A stretch of DNA of 64,000 nucleotides from Aquipuribacter hungaricus (GCF_042663885.1 NZ_JBHSXV010000001.1); one strand, 5' to 3'. Numbered from the stretch's first letter, positions 8,511-17,344 are shown. Numbers and translations are program-made. Notes: generated from the letters alone by a model not told the origin.

Positions 8511-8583
8511 TACCCCCAACGGGATTCGAACCCGTGCTACCGCCTTGAAAGGGCGGCGTCCTAGGCCGCTAGACGATAGGGGC
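8511..8583 (-). tRNA. tRNA-Glu (TTC)
   Basis: A 73-nt tRNA on the minus strand with anticodon loop CTTTCAA (TTC), T-arm GGTTCGAATCC and discriminator A. The acceptor GCCCCTA pairs with TGGGGGT through two G-U pairs. It is the promoter-proximal gene of the Glu-Asp-Phe cluster. Confidence 0.97.
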
Positions 8584-8612
8584 GCGGGACGTTTCCGTCG
8601 TGAGCGGTCCTG

Positions 8613-8641
8613 AGCATAGGTGCTCCCGGCCCCGCCTCCAA
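8613..8641 (-). promoter_or_regulatory. Promoter of the tRNA-Glu-Asp-Phe cluster
   Basis: On the minus strand a -35 TTGGAG (8636-8641) and -10 TATGCT (8613-8618) are separated by 17 nt and lie about 30 nt upstream of tRNA-Glu. This is near-consensus for the housekeeping sigma factor. Confidence 0.75.
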
Positions 8642-8694
8642 ACCGGGTGCTCCGCGCGGGTGCCACGGCCGCGCGGCGGGGGCGGGGAGGCCGG

Positions 8695-8808
8695 TCAGAG
8701 GACGACGTTGAGCAGGACGGTCAGGAGCACCGACAGGAGGACGGACACAGCGATCATGGTCAGGCAGCCGGCGGCGCCGCCAAGGGGTCGGACTCTCACA
8801 GGGCTCAT
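8695..8808 (-). CDS. 37-residue single-pass membrane peptide
   Basis: ATG 8808 to TGA 8695 encodes 37 residues: a short basic/glycine head (MSPVRVRPLGGAAGCLTMI) and one hydrophobic helix of about 18 residues ending NVVL. A TAGGGAC purine stretch sits upstream as possible ribosome binding site. Short peptides with the same head-plus-helix plan occur in related actinobacteria, beside tRNA clusters or two-component genes, with no assigned function. It may share a transcript with the tRNAs or stand alone. Confidence 0.6.
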   Translation of the reverse strand: MSPVRVRPLGGAAGCLTMIAVSVLLSVLLTVLLNVVL

Positions 8809-8829
8809 GGCGGGTCCCTACCCCGTCGC

Positions 8830-9474
8830 TCAGGCGCGCAACCAGGCGAGCACCGCGAGGACCCGTCGGGAGTCCGACGAGGACGGGAGCAGGCCCAGCT
8901 TGGTGAAGATCGAGCCGACGTGCTTCTCGACCGCCCCCTCGCTGACGACCAGGTGGCCGGCGATGGCGGGGTTCGACCGCCCCTCGGCCATGAGCGCGAG
9001 CACCTCGCGCTCGCGGGGGCTGAGCGCGTCGAGCGGGTCGCCCCGGCGACGGCGGGCGAACAGCTGCGCCACGACCTCGGGGTCGAGCACGGTCCCGCCG
9101 TCGTGGACCCGGTGCAGCGCGTCCTGGAGCTGGTCGAGCCGGGCCACGCGGTCCTTGAGCAGGTACCCGACGCCGCCGTCGCCCGAGGCCACCAGCTCGT
9201 CGGCGTAGGCCTGCTCGACGTACTGCGACAGGACGAGGACGGCGGTCCCCGGCACCCTCCGGCGTGCCTCGACCGCCGCGCGCAACCCGTCGTCGGTGAA
9301 GGTCGGCGGCATCCGCACGTCCACGACCGCGACGTCCGGCCGGTGCTCGACGACAGCCTCGACGAGCGACGGCGCGTCGCCGACCGCGGCCACGACGTCG
9401 CACCCGGCCTCGGTGAGGAGCCTGACCAGGCCCTCGCGCAGCAGCATCGAGTCCTCGGCGAGCACTACGCGCAC
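8830..9474 (-). CDS. LuxR/NarL-type response regulator
   Basis: A 214-residue regulator starting at GTG 9474, inside the last codons of the kinase gene. The receiver domain (residues 1-125) has the acidic pair ED, phosphoacceptor Asp in VAVVDVRMP and the lysine in YLLKDRV. A C-terminal LuxR HTH has LSPREREVLALMAEGRSN and VSEGAVEKHVGSIFTKLGL. Phosphorylation by the adjacent kinase would activate DNA binding; the targets are unknown. Confidence 0.93.
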   Translation of the reverse strand: MRVVLAEDSMLLREGLVRLLTEAGCDVVAAVGDAPSLVEAVVEHRPDVAVVDVRMPPTFTDDGLRAAVEARRRVPGTAVLVLSQYVEQAYADELVASGDGGVGYLLKDRVARLDQLQDALHRVHDGGTVLDPEVVAQLFARRRRGDPLDALSPREREVLALMAEGRSNPAIAGHLVVSEGAVEKHVGSIFTKLGLLPSSSDSRRVLAVLAWLRA

Positions 9475-10724
9475 GGGAGCACCGCCTCCAGCCTGGTCCC
9501 GCCACCGGGACAGTCCTGGACGTCCAGCGTGCCACCCAGGCCGCCGACCCGGTCCCGCAGGCCGGCGAGGCCGTGACCCTTGGCGGGGTGGGCGCCGCCG
9601 ACGCCGTCGTCCTCGACCGCGACGTGCAGCTGCGGCTCCTGGCCGGTGCCGTCGCGCCACAGGTGGACGGTGCAGGTGCGGGCGCCGCTGTGCTTGGCGA
9701 CGTTGGTGAGCGCCTCGGAGACCACGAAGTAGGCGGCCTCCTCGACGGCGTCGGGCAGCCGGGTGCCGTCGGGCAGGGCGACGTCGAGGGTCACCTGGAC
9801 CGTGCAGCGTCCCGCGAGCGAGGCCAGGGCGGCAGGCAGGCCGCGGTCGGTGAGGACGGGCGGGGCGATGCCGCGGGACAGGGCGCGGAGCTCGGACAGG
9901 GTCTCCTGCACCTGTACCTCGGCCTCCTCGACGAGCAGGTCGGCGGCGGCAGGGTCGTCCCCCATCCTGCGACGGGCGGCGGCCAGGTCCATCTGCAGGC
10001 GCACGAGGCGCTGCTGCGGGCCGTCGTGCAGGTCGCGCTCCAGCCGGCGGAGGGTCGTCGTGCCGGCCTCGACCACGGCGGCGCGGCTGGCGGTGAGCGT
10101 GCTCACCTCGCGGCGGAGGCCGGCGAGCGCCGGGTTGGCGACGAGCAGCCGGGCCAGGCCGGACTGGACGGCGGCGCAGCCCCGGACGACGGCCGGCAGG
10201 GTCAGGGCGAAGACGACGCCGACGAGGGTGGTCAGGACGGTCTCGGCCCAGGGCTGGTCGAAGCCCAGCAGCCACGCCAGGCCCTCGCCCTCGTCCGGCG
10301 GCAGCACCCGTACCCACACCCAGTACGTGAGGCCGAACAGCGCGACGCTCCACCACGTCACGACGACGACGAACGTGAGCACGGCCATCGGGAACGCGAC
10401 CAGGGCGTGGAGGACGTCGAGCCAGGACTGCGGGTCGCGCAGCCGCTGGAGCAGGCCGCGCCACCCGCCGACGGTGGGGCGGCGGTGGCCGGCCGGGGCG
10501 GGGTCGGCGCCGTCGAGCAGCCGCAGCCGGGCCCGCTCCACGACGGCGAGGCCGCGTGCGACGAGCAGGGTGAGGACCGCGAGGGGGATCCCGAGCAGCG
10601 TGACCAGCAGCCCCAGCGAGGTCGCCAGGCCCGCGAGGACGACGGTGAAGGACAGGACGGCGAGCGGGAAGCTGACGAGGACGTAGAGGGTGTCGCGGCC
10701 GAGCCGCCGGAGCAGTGTCGTCAT
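9465..10724 (-). CDS. Sensor histidine kinase (HisKA_3 type) with membrane sensor domain
   Basis: A 419-residue kinase, start set at ATG 10724 (MTTLLRRLGRD). The N-terminal half is a membrane 'putative sensor' domain with four or more helices and charged loops. The dimerisation/phosphoacceptor helix LRRLERDLHDGPQQRLV carries the His-Asp pair, and a HATPase domain (N-box LTNVAKHSGA, G-boxes DDGVGG and GHGLAGLRDRV) follows. It overlaps the regulator gene by 10 bp, so the two form a typical NarL-family two-component system. The signal is not evident. Confidence 0.93.
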   Translation of the reverse strand: MTTLLRRLGRDTLYVLVSFPLAVLSFTVVLAGLATSLGLLVTLLGIPLAVLTLLVARGLAVVERARLRLLDGADPAPAGHRRPTVGGWRGLLQRLRDPQSWLDVLHALVAFPMAVLTFVVVVTWWSVALFGLTYWVWVRVLPPDEGEGLAWLLGFDQPWAETVLTTLVGVVFALTLPAVVRGCAAVQSGLARLLVANPALAGLRREVSTLTASRAAVVEAGTTTLRRLERDLHDGPQQRLVRLQMDLAAARRRMGDDPAAADLLVEEAEVQVQETLSELRALSRGIAPPVLTDRGLPAALASLAGRCTVQVTLDVALPDGTRLPDAVEEAAYFVVSEALTNVAKHSGARTCTVHLWRDGTGQEPQLHVAVEDDGVGGAHPAKGHGLAGLRDRVGGLGGTLDVQDCPGGGTRLEAVLPCA

Positions 10725-10835
10725 GCCGTCGAGCCTGGTCGGGCCGCCGTCGCCGGGCAGGCCTGTGCCCCGGCGTCCCCGGGGTAGGGCGCACCCCACC
10801 CCCGGGGCGCCGCCGAGGCCGTGCGGTGGGGCACC

Positions 10836-11192
10836 TCAGCCCCAGCCGAGCTCGTGCAGCCGGTCGTCCTCGATCCCGAAGTGGTGGGCGATCTCGTGCA
10901 CCACGGTGACGAGCACCTCCTCGACGACCTCGTCGCGGGAGTCGCAGACCGCCAGGGTCGGCTGCCGGAACACCGAGATCCGGTCGGGCAGGACGCCGGC
11001 GTACCAGCTGTCCCGCTCCGTGAGCGGGGTCCCCTCGTAGAGGCCGAGCAGGTCCTGGGGCTCACCGGGCGGGGGCAGCTCCTCGACGAGGACCACGACG
11101 TTGTCCATGAGCGACGCCAGCTCCGGCGGCACCTGGTCGAGCGCGTCGCCCACCGCCGCCTCGAAGTCCTCCAGCGACAGGTCCACGCTCAC
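10836..11192 (-). CDS. Small zincin-like metallopeptidase family protein
   Basis: A 118-residue protein of the metallopeptidase family PF06262 (DUF1025). The zinc motif HEIAH appears in TVVHEIAHHFGIEDDRLHELGW near the C-terminus, and the family-typical GLYEGTPLTERDSWYAGVLPD is present. GTG 11192 overlaps the upstream gene's stop by four bases (GTGA). Family members are cytoplasmic with no established substrate. Full length for the family. Confidence 0.88.
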   Translation of the reverse strand: MSVDLSLEDFEAAVGDALDQVPPELASLMDNVVVLVEELPPPGEPQDLLGLYEGTPLTERDSWYAGVLPDRISVFRQPTLAVCDSRDEVVEEVLVTVVHEIAHHFGIEDDRLHELGWG

Positions 11193-11806
11193 GGCCGGCC
11201 CGCGTGCCGGCGGCGGCGGCGCCACGGGCCGGGCCTGCCCTCGAGCCACCACTGCAGCCGGCTGGTGACGAACGGCAGCACGAGGTAGGTCATGAGCGGG
11301 ATGAGGACGGCGGTCAGGGCGAGGACCCGCAGCGGCAGCGGCCAGCCGCCGACGACCGGCAGCAGGACGGCCTGCGCCGCGAGGTTGACCGGCGCGAAGG
11401 CCAGGAAGATGACGCACGCCTGCTTCCAGCGCGGCGGGCCGTTCGGCACGGCGGTGCTGAGGACGCGTCCCGACGGCTCGTCGAACCAGCCCTCGATGCC
11501 GGTCCGCTTCTCGACCCGGGTCTCCTGGACGATGCCGAGCGCCGACTTCAGCCACCAGTCGCGCTGCTCGGAGCGCTGCCACCGGTCGAGCGCGCGCTCG
11601 TCGGCGAAGCGGTAGAGCATGTGCCAGTCCTGGCTCGCCGGGCCGGGCCGGACGTGGCCGGCCCCCAGGAAGCCGTCGAAGCCGCCGGCCAGCCGCTGCC
11701 CCGCCTGCACCCAGGCGGACATCTCCTCGTCGCGGCCCGGGAGGGCGCGGCGGGTGACCGTCACGGTCACGGACTCCGGGGGGCGGGTCACGACGTCGCT
11801 GCTCAC
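11189..11806 (-). CDS. Antibiotic-biosynthesis-monooxygenase-domain membrane protein
   Basis: A 205-residue protein with an ABM-like ferredoxin-fold domain (residues 12-105: VTVTVTRRALPGRDEEMSAW, WHMLYRFADERALDRW) and a membrane part with two helices (about 128-175) ending in a basic tail. This architecture occurs widely in actinobacteria with unknown function; the ABM fold often binds heme or small aromatics, but no catalytic residue can be named. A -10-like CACGCT sits 6 nt before the GTG start, so the mRNA may be leaderless. Confidence 0.82.
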   Translation of the reverse strand: MSSDVVTRPPESVTVTVTRRALPGRDEEMSAWVQAGQRLAGGFDGFLGAGHVRPGPASQDWHMLYRFADERALDRWQRSEQRDWWLKSALGIVQETRVEKRTGIEGWFDEPSGRVLSTAVPNGPPRWKQACVIFLAFAPVNLAAQAVLLPVVGGWPLPLRVLALTAVLIPLMTYLVLPFVTSRLQWWLEGRPGPWRRRRRHAGRP

Positions 11807-11946
11807 GGGGCAAGCGTGGCAGCCGGCGGGGGTGCGGCGGTCGGGGGCAGCCGGCGCTCGCCGGACGGGCAGCCCGAGGGCTCAGGCCCACCGCGGCGCC
11901 TCTGGGTGGAGCGTGGGGCCGGGCTCGAGCAGTACCGCGCCGACCG

Positions 11947-13731
11947 TCATGGCAGAGCGTGGGCTGCCTCACGAACCAACGTGCGGACCAGCTCCTGGAC
12001 GGCCTGGCGGTCGCCGGGCTGGGGGCCGTCGCAGCCGGGTGGGCGCACAGGGGGCGGGCTCGGGGCGCTGTCGGGGCAGCCGAAGACGTCGTCCGTCCCC
12101 ATCAGGCGTGGGTCGACGAGGGGCACAGGCGGCGGATCCGACCGCGGGCCGAAGACGTCGTCCGTCGCCATCAGGCGTAGGTCGAGGAGGGGCACAGGCG
12201 GCGGGTCTGGCGTCCGGCCGACGACGTCGTCCCGGTGCGGAGGGTCTGGCGGGTGCTCGAGCCGATGAAGGCGCGAGTCGCGCTGCCGGTCCGGGGGCGA
12301 GGTGTCAGCCGGCGGGGCAGGGCCTTCAGCCCCCGTGCCCAGCAGGTCGAGGTCCGCCAGGGCCTGCTCGACCCGGTGGTAGCGGACAGGGCGTGGCGTC
12401 CGGGTGGGGTCGACCCACCGGGGTGGGGTGACGGTGATCTGCCCGTCGGTCGTGTGGACCTGCCAGGTGCCGGCGTGGACGGCGGTGTGGTGGCCGGGGC
12501 AGAGGAGGGTGTAGTTGTCGAGGTCGGAGGGGCCGCCGTCGGCCCAGTGGACGATGTGGTGGGCGTCGCACCAGTCGGGTGGGGCGCCGCAGCCGGGGAC
12601 GGTGCAGCCGCCGTCGCGTGCGGCGAGGGCGCGTCGTTGGGCGAGGGTGACCAGGCGGTGCTCGCGCCCGACGTCGAGGGGTCCGAGGGACGGCGTCGTC
12701 ACGACCCGCTGGAGCACCGCGTCGCACGTGAGACGGCGCGTCACCCGGGGCGAGACGGGACCGTCCCCCTCCACCTGCGCCAGGCTGGCCGCCGTGCCGT
12801 CGAGCTGCCCGGGCGTGACGTGGACGACCACGCGCGGCCGCTCGCCACGGCGGGGGACAGCGACACCCAGCGCGGTCTCGGCGAGGGCGACCAGGGCGTC
12901 GGCGCGGCGCTGCCGCGGCTGCCGCCGGTCGGGCTCCCCGTCGGCGCCCGCGACCCCGCCCGACCGGCCGTCAGGACCGGTCCGCGGCGCGGAGCAGGTG
13001 TCGAGCGCCGCGCGCACGGTCGCGCCGGAGACGGCGTCGAGCTGGAAGGAGCCGACCACCATCCCGGTCGCGTCGGTGTGCACGTCGAGGAAGCGGCGCG
13101 TGTGCCCGTCCGGGTCGAACCCCTCACGCCGGGTCGAGCCGTCGGGGTCCAGGGTCGCCAGGAGCTGGCGGGCGGCCCGGTCCATGTCGGGCGGGCCGGC
13201 GTCCTCGGCGGCCGTCCTCAGGTAGCCGACCACCGTGGCGGCCGCGCCGGGTCGGGCGAGCATCGCGGCCGGGACCCGGTCCAGGCAGCGGACCGCGACG
13301 TCGAGGTGGGCTCGCGTGGTGCGACCGCGGGCGAGGTCGTCCGCCACCGCGGCCAGCGGCTGGTGCTGGCCGGTCGCCCTCGCGGCGGCGACGTCGCGGC
13401 GGGCCTGCCCGGCACCGACCAGGCACGCCGTCCGGAGGAAGCCCTCGGGTGTCGTGGCGACCGGCGCGCTGGTCGCGAGGCCCCGGGCATCGAGCTCGCG
13501 GACCAGGTCGAGGTACAGCGCCTCGGCGCGGTTCCGCAGCGCCGCCACCTGACGGATGCCGTCGAGCAGCTCCGAGGAGGGGACCTGCCACGCCGCGCCG
13601 CCGACGGCCGCTGCTGCCCGGGCCACGGCCTCCGCGGCCGCCCGGACCTCGGTCGGCACCGACCCGGGAGGGCCCGGCTCGGTCCCGGGCGCAGGCCGGA
13701 CCGGCGGCGGGGCGGCAGCGGTCGTGGTCAC
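11947..13731 (-). CDS. DUF222/13E12-family HNH endonuclease protein
   Basis: A 594-residue protein. An N-terminal DUF222 helical domain (about 30-330) is followed by an HNH nuclease motif with zinc cysteines, CTVPGCGAPPDWCDAHHIVH and NYTLLCPGHH (about 400-440). The family is greatly expanded in high-GC actinobacteria; biological role unknown. The proline-rich C-tail contains two 23-residue repeats (about 506-551) before a short helical end. A TACGGT element lies 6 nt before the GTG start, suggesting a leaderless transcript. Confidence 0.92.
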   Translation of the reverse strand: MTTTAAAPPPVRPAPGTEPGPPGSVPTEVRAAAEAVARAAAAVGGAAWQVPSSELLDGIRQVAALRNRAEALYLDLVRELDARGLATSAPVATTPEGFLRTACLVGAGQARRDVAAARATGQHQPLAAVADDLARGRTTRAHLDVAVRCLDRVPAAMLARPGAAATVVGYLRTAAEDAGPPDMDRAARQLLATLDPDGSTRREGFDPDGHTRRFLDVHTDATGMVVGSFQLDAVSGATVRAALDTCSAPRTGPDGRSGGVAGADGEPDRRQPRQRRADALVALAETALGVAVPRRGERPRVVVHVTPGQLDGTAASLAQVEGDGPVSPRVTRRLTCDAVLQRVVTTPSLGPLDVGREHRLVTLAQRRALAARDGGCTVPGCGAPPDWCDAHHIVHWADGGPSDLDNYTLLCPGHHTAVHAGTWQVHTTDGQITVTPPRWVDPTRTPRPVRYHRVEQALADLDLLGTGAEGPAPPADTSPPDRQRDSRLHRLEHPPDPPHRDDVVGRTPDPPPVPLLDLRLMATDDVFGPRSDPPPVPLVDPRLMGTDDVFGCPDSAPSPPPVRPPGCDGPQPGDRQAVQELVRTLVREAAHALP

Positions 13732-13783
13732 GGGTCGACCGTACGGAGACCCCCGGACACAACCCCGGGCCCTCGGAGCACCG

Positions 13784-13811
13784 TTGCGGAATTACCCCCA
13801 GGGGGTATACG
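13784..13811 (+). promoter_or_regulatory. csoR operon promoter with CsoR operator
   Basis: A perfect inverted repeat TACCCCC-A-GGGGGTA (13793-13807) matches the C/G-tract operator bound by CsoR-type copper repressors. It overlaps a likely promoter: -35 TTGCGG at 13784-13789 and -10 TATACG at 13806-13811, spacer 16 nt. CsoR bound here would block polymerase until Cu(I) releases it. Confidence 0.82.
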
Positions 13812-13839
13812 TTGACGACGACGACACAGGAGGAACGTG

Positions 13840-14163
13840 ATGACAGCGACGACAGGCACCGACGGTGCCCCCGGCGACGCGCCGGCGTACGTGGTGTCCG
13901 GCGACAAGGCCAAGGTGCTGACCCGGCTCCGCCGGATCGAGGGTCAGGTCCGCGGCCTGCAGCGCATGGTCGACGACGACACCTACTGCATCGACGTCCT
14001 CACCCAGATCTCCGCGGCCACCTCGGCCCTGCAGTCGGTGGCCCTGCAGCTGCTCGACGAGCACCTGCAGCACTGCGTCCGCCACGCGGTCGAGGAGGGC
14101 GCAGACGCCGACGCCAAGATCGCCGAGGCCTCCGCCGCCGTCGCCCGCCTCGTCAGGTCCTGA
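13840..14163 (+). CDS. csoR: CsoR-type copper-sensing repressor
   Basis: A 107-residue all-helical repressor. The Cu(I) ligand set of CsoR is present: Cys in DTYCIDVLTQ, His and Cys in LLDEHLQHCVRHA (the C-H-C pattern). The dimer core KAKVLTRLRRIEGQVRGLQRM is typical. ATG 13840 is preferred over GTG 13837 because AGGAGG lies 6 nt upstream of it. It leads the operon csoR-copZ-copA and should autoregulate through the operator just upstream. Confidence 0.94.
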   Translation: MTATTGTDGAPGDAPAYVVSGDKAKVLTRLRRIEGQVRGLQRMVDDDTYCIDVLTQISAATSALQSVALQLLDEHLQHCVRHAVEEGADADAKIAEASAAVARLVRS

Positions 14164-14222
14164 CCGGCAGCTCGAGCACCCGAACCAGCACCCGAACCAG
14201 CACCCGTCCAGGAGGACCCACC

Positions 14223-14441
14223 ATGAGCGAGACCACCACCATCCAGGTCGCCGGCATGACCTGCGGGCACTGCGTGTCCGCCGTCACCGAGGAGCTCACG
14301 CAGCTGCCCGGCGTGACCGACGTCAGCATCGACCTCGTCGCGGGCGGGACCTCCCCGGTCACCGTGACGAGCGAGCAGCCCCTGGACGGCACCGCCGTCG
14401 CGGCCGCCGTCGACGAGGCGGGATACGAGCTGGTGCGCTGA
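14223..14441 (+). CDS. copZ: Copper chaperone (HMA domain)
   Basis: A 72-residue heavy-metal-associated protein with the Cu(I) site GMTCGHC in the first loop and the beta-alpha-beta fold of CopZ/Atx1. It delivers Cu(I) to the adjacent ATPase. ATG 14223 follows AGGAGGA. Its TGA overlaps the ATG of copA (TGATG). The short upstream gap holds a 12-bp direct repeat ACCCGAACCAGC. Confidence 0.93.
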   Translation: MSETTTIQVAGMTCGHCVSAVTEELTQLPGVTDVSIDLVAGGTSPVTVTSEQPLDGTAVAAAVDEAGYELVR

Positions 14442-16810
14442 TGACGGCCTCGACCAGCAGCCCCACCAGCAGCACGGCGGGGACGCCGGCGGTGCTCGGC
14501 GCCCCGGTGACGCTCGAGATCTCCGGCATGACGTGCGCCTCGTGCGCCATGCGGATCGAGAAGAAGCTCAACCGCATGCCGGGCGTCGAGGCGAGCGTCA
14601 ACTACGCCACCGAGAAGGCCACGGTCCGGCTGCCCGAGGGCACCGACGTCGCGGCGGCCATCGCCACCGTCGAGAAGACCGGCTACGGCGCCGTCCTGCC
14701 CGCGCCGCCCGTCGAGAGCACGGGCGCCACCGGGACCGCCCCCGCCGAGGACCCCGAGACCCGATCGTTGCGCGAGCGCGCGCTGGTCAGCACCGCGCTC
14801 GCCGTGCCGACCCTGCTGCTGTCGATGGTCACCCCGCTCCAGTTCGACAACTGGCAGTGGCTGGTCCTCACCCTCGCCGCGCCCGTCGTGGTCTGGGGCG
14901 CCTACCCGTTCCACCGCGCGGCACTGGTCAACGCCCGCCACGGCGCAGCCACGATGGACACGCTGGTGAGCATCGGCGTCCTCGCGGCCTTCGCGCAGTC
15001 GCTCTACGCCCTGTTCTTCGGCATGGCCGGGATGACCGGCATGACGATGGAGCTGCGCCTGGTGACCGCCCCCGGGCAGGGCGGCGACGAGATCTACCTC
15101 GAGGTCGCCGCCGTCGTCACCGCCGCCGTGCTCGTCGGTCGCTGGCTCGAGGCCCGAGCCAAGAACCGGTCCGGTGCGGCCCTGCGGGCGCTGCTCGACC
15201 TGGGCGCCAAGGACGTCGCGGTGCTCCGCGACGGTGCCGGCTCCACGCGCGAGGAGCGCATCCCCGTCGGGCAGCTCGTCGCCGGCGACGTCTTCGTCGT
15301 CCGCCCCGGTGAGACCGTCGCCACCGACGGCACCGTCGTCGAGGGCAGCAGCGCCGTAGACGAGTCGATGCTCACCGGCGAGCCCGTGCCCGTCGAGGTC
15401 GGCCCCGGCAGCACCGTCACCGGCGCCACCACCAACTCCGGCGGCCGGCTCGTCGTCCGGGCCACCCGGGTCGGCGCGGGCACGAGGCTGGCGCAGATGG
15501 CCCGCCTCGTCGAGGCCGCCCAGTCCGGCAAGGCCGAGGTGCAGCGCCTGGCCGACCGGGTCTCCGGCGTCTTCGTCCCGGTCGTGCTCGTCGTCGCGCT
15601 GCTCACGCTCGTCGGCTGGCTGGTCTGGGGCGACGACCCCGCCGCCGCGTTCACCGCCGCGGTGGCCGTCCTCGTCATCGCCTGCCCCTGCGCCCTCGGC
15701 CTGGCCACCCCGACCGCGCTGCTCGTCGGCACCGGCCGCGGCGCGCAGCTCGGCGTGCTCATCAAGGGCCCCGAGGTGCTGGAGTCCACGCGCCGCGTGG
15801 ACACCGTCGTGCTCGACAAGACCGGCACCCTCACCACCGGGCGGATGCGCCTGGTCGACGTGGTCGCCGCCGACGGCGAGGACCCGGCCGAGGTCCTCCG
15901 CCTGGCCGGCGCCCTCGAGCACGGCAGCGAGCACCCGATCGCCCGCGCCGTCGCCGAGGCCGCCCAGCGACCCGTCCCGGTCGGCACGCTCACGGCGGGC
16001 ACCACCACCGACGACGCCACCGACGGACGCCTCACCCTCCCGCCGGTCGAGGGCTTCGCCTCGCGGCAGGGCCTCGGCGTCGCGGGCACCGTCGAGGGGC
16101 ACGCGGTCGTCGTGGGCCGCGCCGCCTGGCTGGCCAGCGAGTGGTCCCAGCACCTGTCGCAGCGGCAGCAGCAGCAGGTCCGCGACGCCCAGGACGCAGG
16201 CCGCACCGTGGTCGCCGTCGGGTGGGACGGGGCGGTCCGTGGCCTGCTCGTCATCTCCGACACCGTCACCCCGACCGCCGCGCAGGCCGTCGCCGAGCTC
16301 CGGTCGCTGGGGCTGCGGCCCTACCTGCTCACCGGCGACAACCTGGCCGCCGCCCGGACCGTCGCCGCGCAGGTCGGCATCGACCCCGACGACGTCCGCG
16401 CCGAGGTCATGCCGGAGGACAAGCTTGCCGAGGTCCGCCGGCTCCAGGCCGAGGGCCGGGTCGTGGCGATGGTCGGCGACGGGGTCAACGACGCCGCCGC
16501 GCTCGCGGCCGCGGACCTGGGCATCGCCATGGGCACCGGCACCGACGTGGCGATCGAGGCCAGCGACATCACGCTCGTGCGGGACGACCTGCGCGCGGCG
16601 GTCGACGCCGTCCGGCTGTCCCGGGCGACGCTGCGGACCATCAAGGGCAACCTGTTCTGGGCGTTCGCGTACAACACCGCCGGCATCCCGCTCGCGGTCG
16701 CCGGGCTGCTCAACCCGCTCCTGGCGGGCGTGGCGATGGCCGCGAGCAGCGTGTTCGTCGTGACGAACAGCCTGCGGCTGCGCGGCTTCCGGTCGGTGAC
16801 CGGCGCCTGA
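14441..16810 (+). CDS. copA: Copper-exporting P1B-type ATPase
   Basis: A 789-residue membrane ATPase that exports Cu(I). One N-terminal HMA domain has GMTCASC (about residue 30). The membrane domain contains the ion-binding CPCALGLATPTAL, the actuator has DESMLTGEPVPVEV, and the phosphorylation site is DKTGTLTTG. The nucleotide domain has the HP motif GSEHPIARA, and the hinge is VGDGVNDAAALAAADLG. All diagnostic P1B-1 motifs are intact. Translation is coupled to copZ; control by CsoR at the operon head. Confidence 0.96.
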   Translation: MTASTSSPTSSTAGTPAVLGAPVTLEISGMTCASCAMRIEKKLNRMPGVEASVNYATEKATVRLPEGTDVAAAIATVEKTGYGAVLPAPPVESTGATGTAPAEDPETRSLRERALVSTALAVPTLLLSMVTPLQFDNWQWLVLTLAAPVVVWGAYPFHRAALVNARHGAATMDTLVSIGVLAAFAQSLYALFFGMAGMTGMTMELRLVTAPGQGGDEIYLEVAAVVTAAVLVGRWLEARAKNRSGAALRALLDLGAKDVAVLRDGAGSTREERIPVGQLVAGDVFVVRPGETVATDGTVVEGSSAVDESMLTGEPVPVEVGPGSTVTGATTNSGGRLVVRATRVGAGTRLAQMARLVEAAQSGKAEVQRLADRVSGVFVPVVLVVALLTLVGWLVWGDDPAAAFTAAVAVLVIACPCALGLATPTALLVGTGRGAQLGVLIKGPEVLESTRRVDTVVLDKTGTLTTGRMRLVDVVAADGEDPAEVLRLAGALEHGSEHPIARAVAEAAQRPVPVGTLTAGTTTDDATDGRLTLPPVEGFASRQGLGVAGTVEGHAVVVGRAAWLASEWSQHLSQRQQQQVRDAQDAGRTVVAVGWDGAVRGLLVISDTVTPTAAQAVAELRSLGLRPYLLTGDNLAAARTVAAQVGIDPDDVRAEVMPEDKLAEVRRLQAEGRVVAMVGDGVNDAAALAAADLGIAMGTGTDVAIEASDITLVRDDLRAAVDAVRLSRATLRTIKGNLFWAFAYNTAGIPLAVAGLLNPLLAGVAMAASSVFVVTNSLRLRGFRSVTGA

Positions 16811-16822
16811 CCCCCGCCGCGG

Positions 16823-17287
16823 TCAGTCCTCGATGACGGCCTCGCCCCGCTCCCTGAGCCGGGCGAGGCTGTCGAGCATCTGGCGCAGGACCTCCGGCGG
16901 GTGCCCCGGCCACCCGTCGACCTCGCGCACCACGCGCAGCGGGTCCCGGCTGCGGTACGACCGGGTCGGGTTGCCGGGGAACCGCTTGTCGGTGACGTTC
17001 GGGTCGTCCTCGAACGGCCCGAGGGGCTCGACGACGTAGACGTGGCCTGCGGCAGGGTCCTCGCCGGCCAGCGCGGCGGCGAGCTCGGCGCCCCACACCG
17101 CCGTCTCCAGGGCCGCGGTGAAGTACACGTGGTTCGAGACCCGGTCCGCCTCGTAGTTCGAGCCGCGGCCCGGCACGAGCTCCTCTCCCGGTGCCACCAG
17201 GGACCGGGTGCCGTGGAAGAACGGGCCGGTCACGTGGGCGTGGTGCCCGTACGTCACCGGCACCCGGGCCTCGCTGTCGTCGTCCAT
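16823..17287 (-). CDS. arr: Rifamycin ADP-ribosyltransferase (Arr)
   Basis: A 154-residue cytoplasmic enzyme of the Arr family, which transfers ADP-ribose from NAD to the C23 hydroxyl of rifamycins and so inactivates them. Family motifs include FFHGTRSLVAPGEELVPG, SNYEADRVSNHVYFTA, VYVVEPLGPFEDDPNVTDK, RFPGNPTRSYRSRDPLRVV and GHPPEVLRQML. Length matches other Arr proteins. It is convergent with copA and divergent from the thiamine transporter. No mobile-element signature adjoins it, so it looks intrinsic. Confidence 0.93.
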   Translation of the reverse strand: MDDDSEARVPVTYGHHAHVTGPFFHGTRSLVAPGEELVPGRGSNYEADRVSNHVYFTAALETAVWGAELAAALAGEDPAAGHVYVVEPLGPFEDDPNVTDKRFPGNPTRSYRSRDPLRVVREVDGWPGHPPEVLRQMLDSLARLRERGEAVIED

Positions 17288-17344
17288 GGAGCCCCCTCCG
17301 TCTCCCGCAGATCCTGCCGTGCCCGGGCAGGCGTACAGTGCGTC

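Noticed and set aside
14153..16153. 666-codon minus frame opposite copA
   Set aside because: Antisense of an intact P1B ATPase, Gly/Asp/Arg-rich, no homology features.
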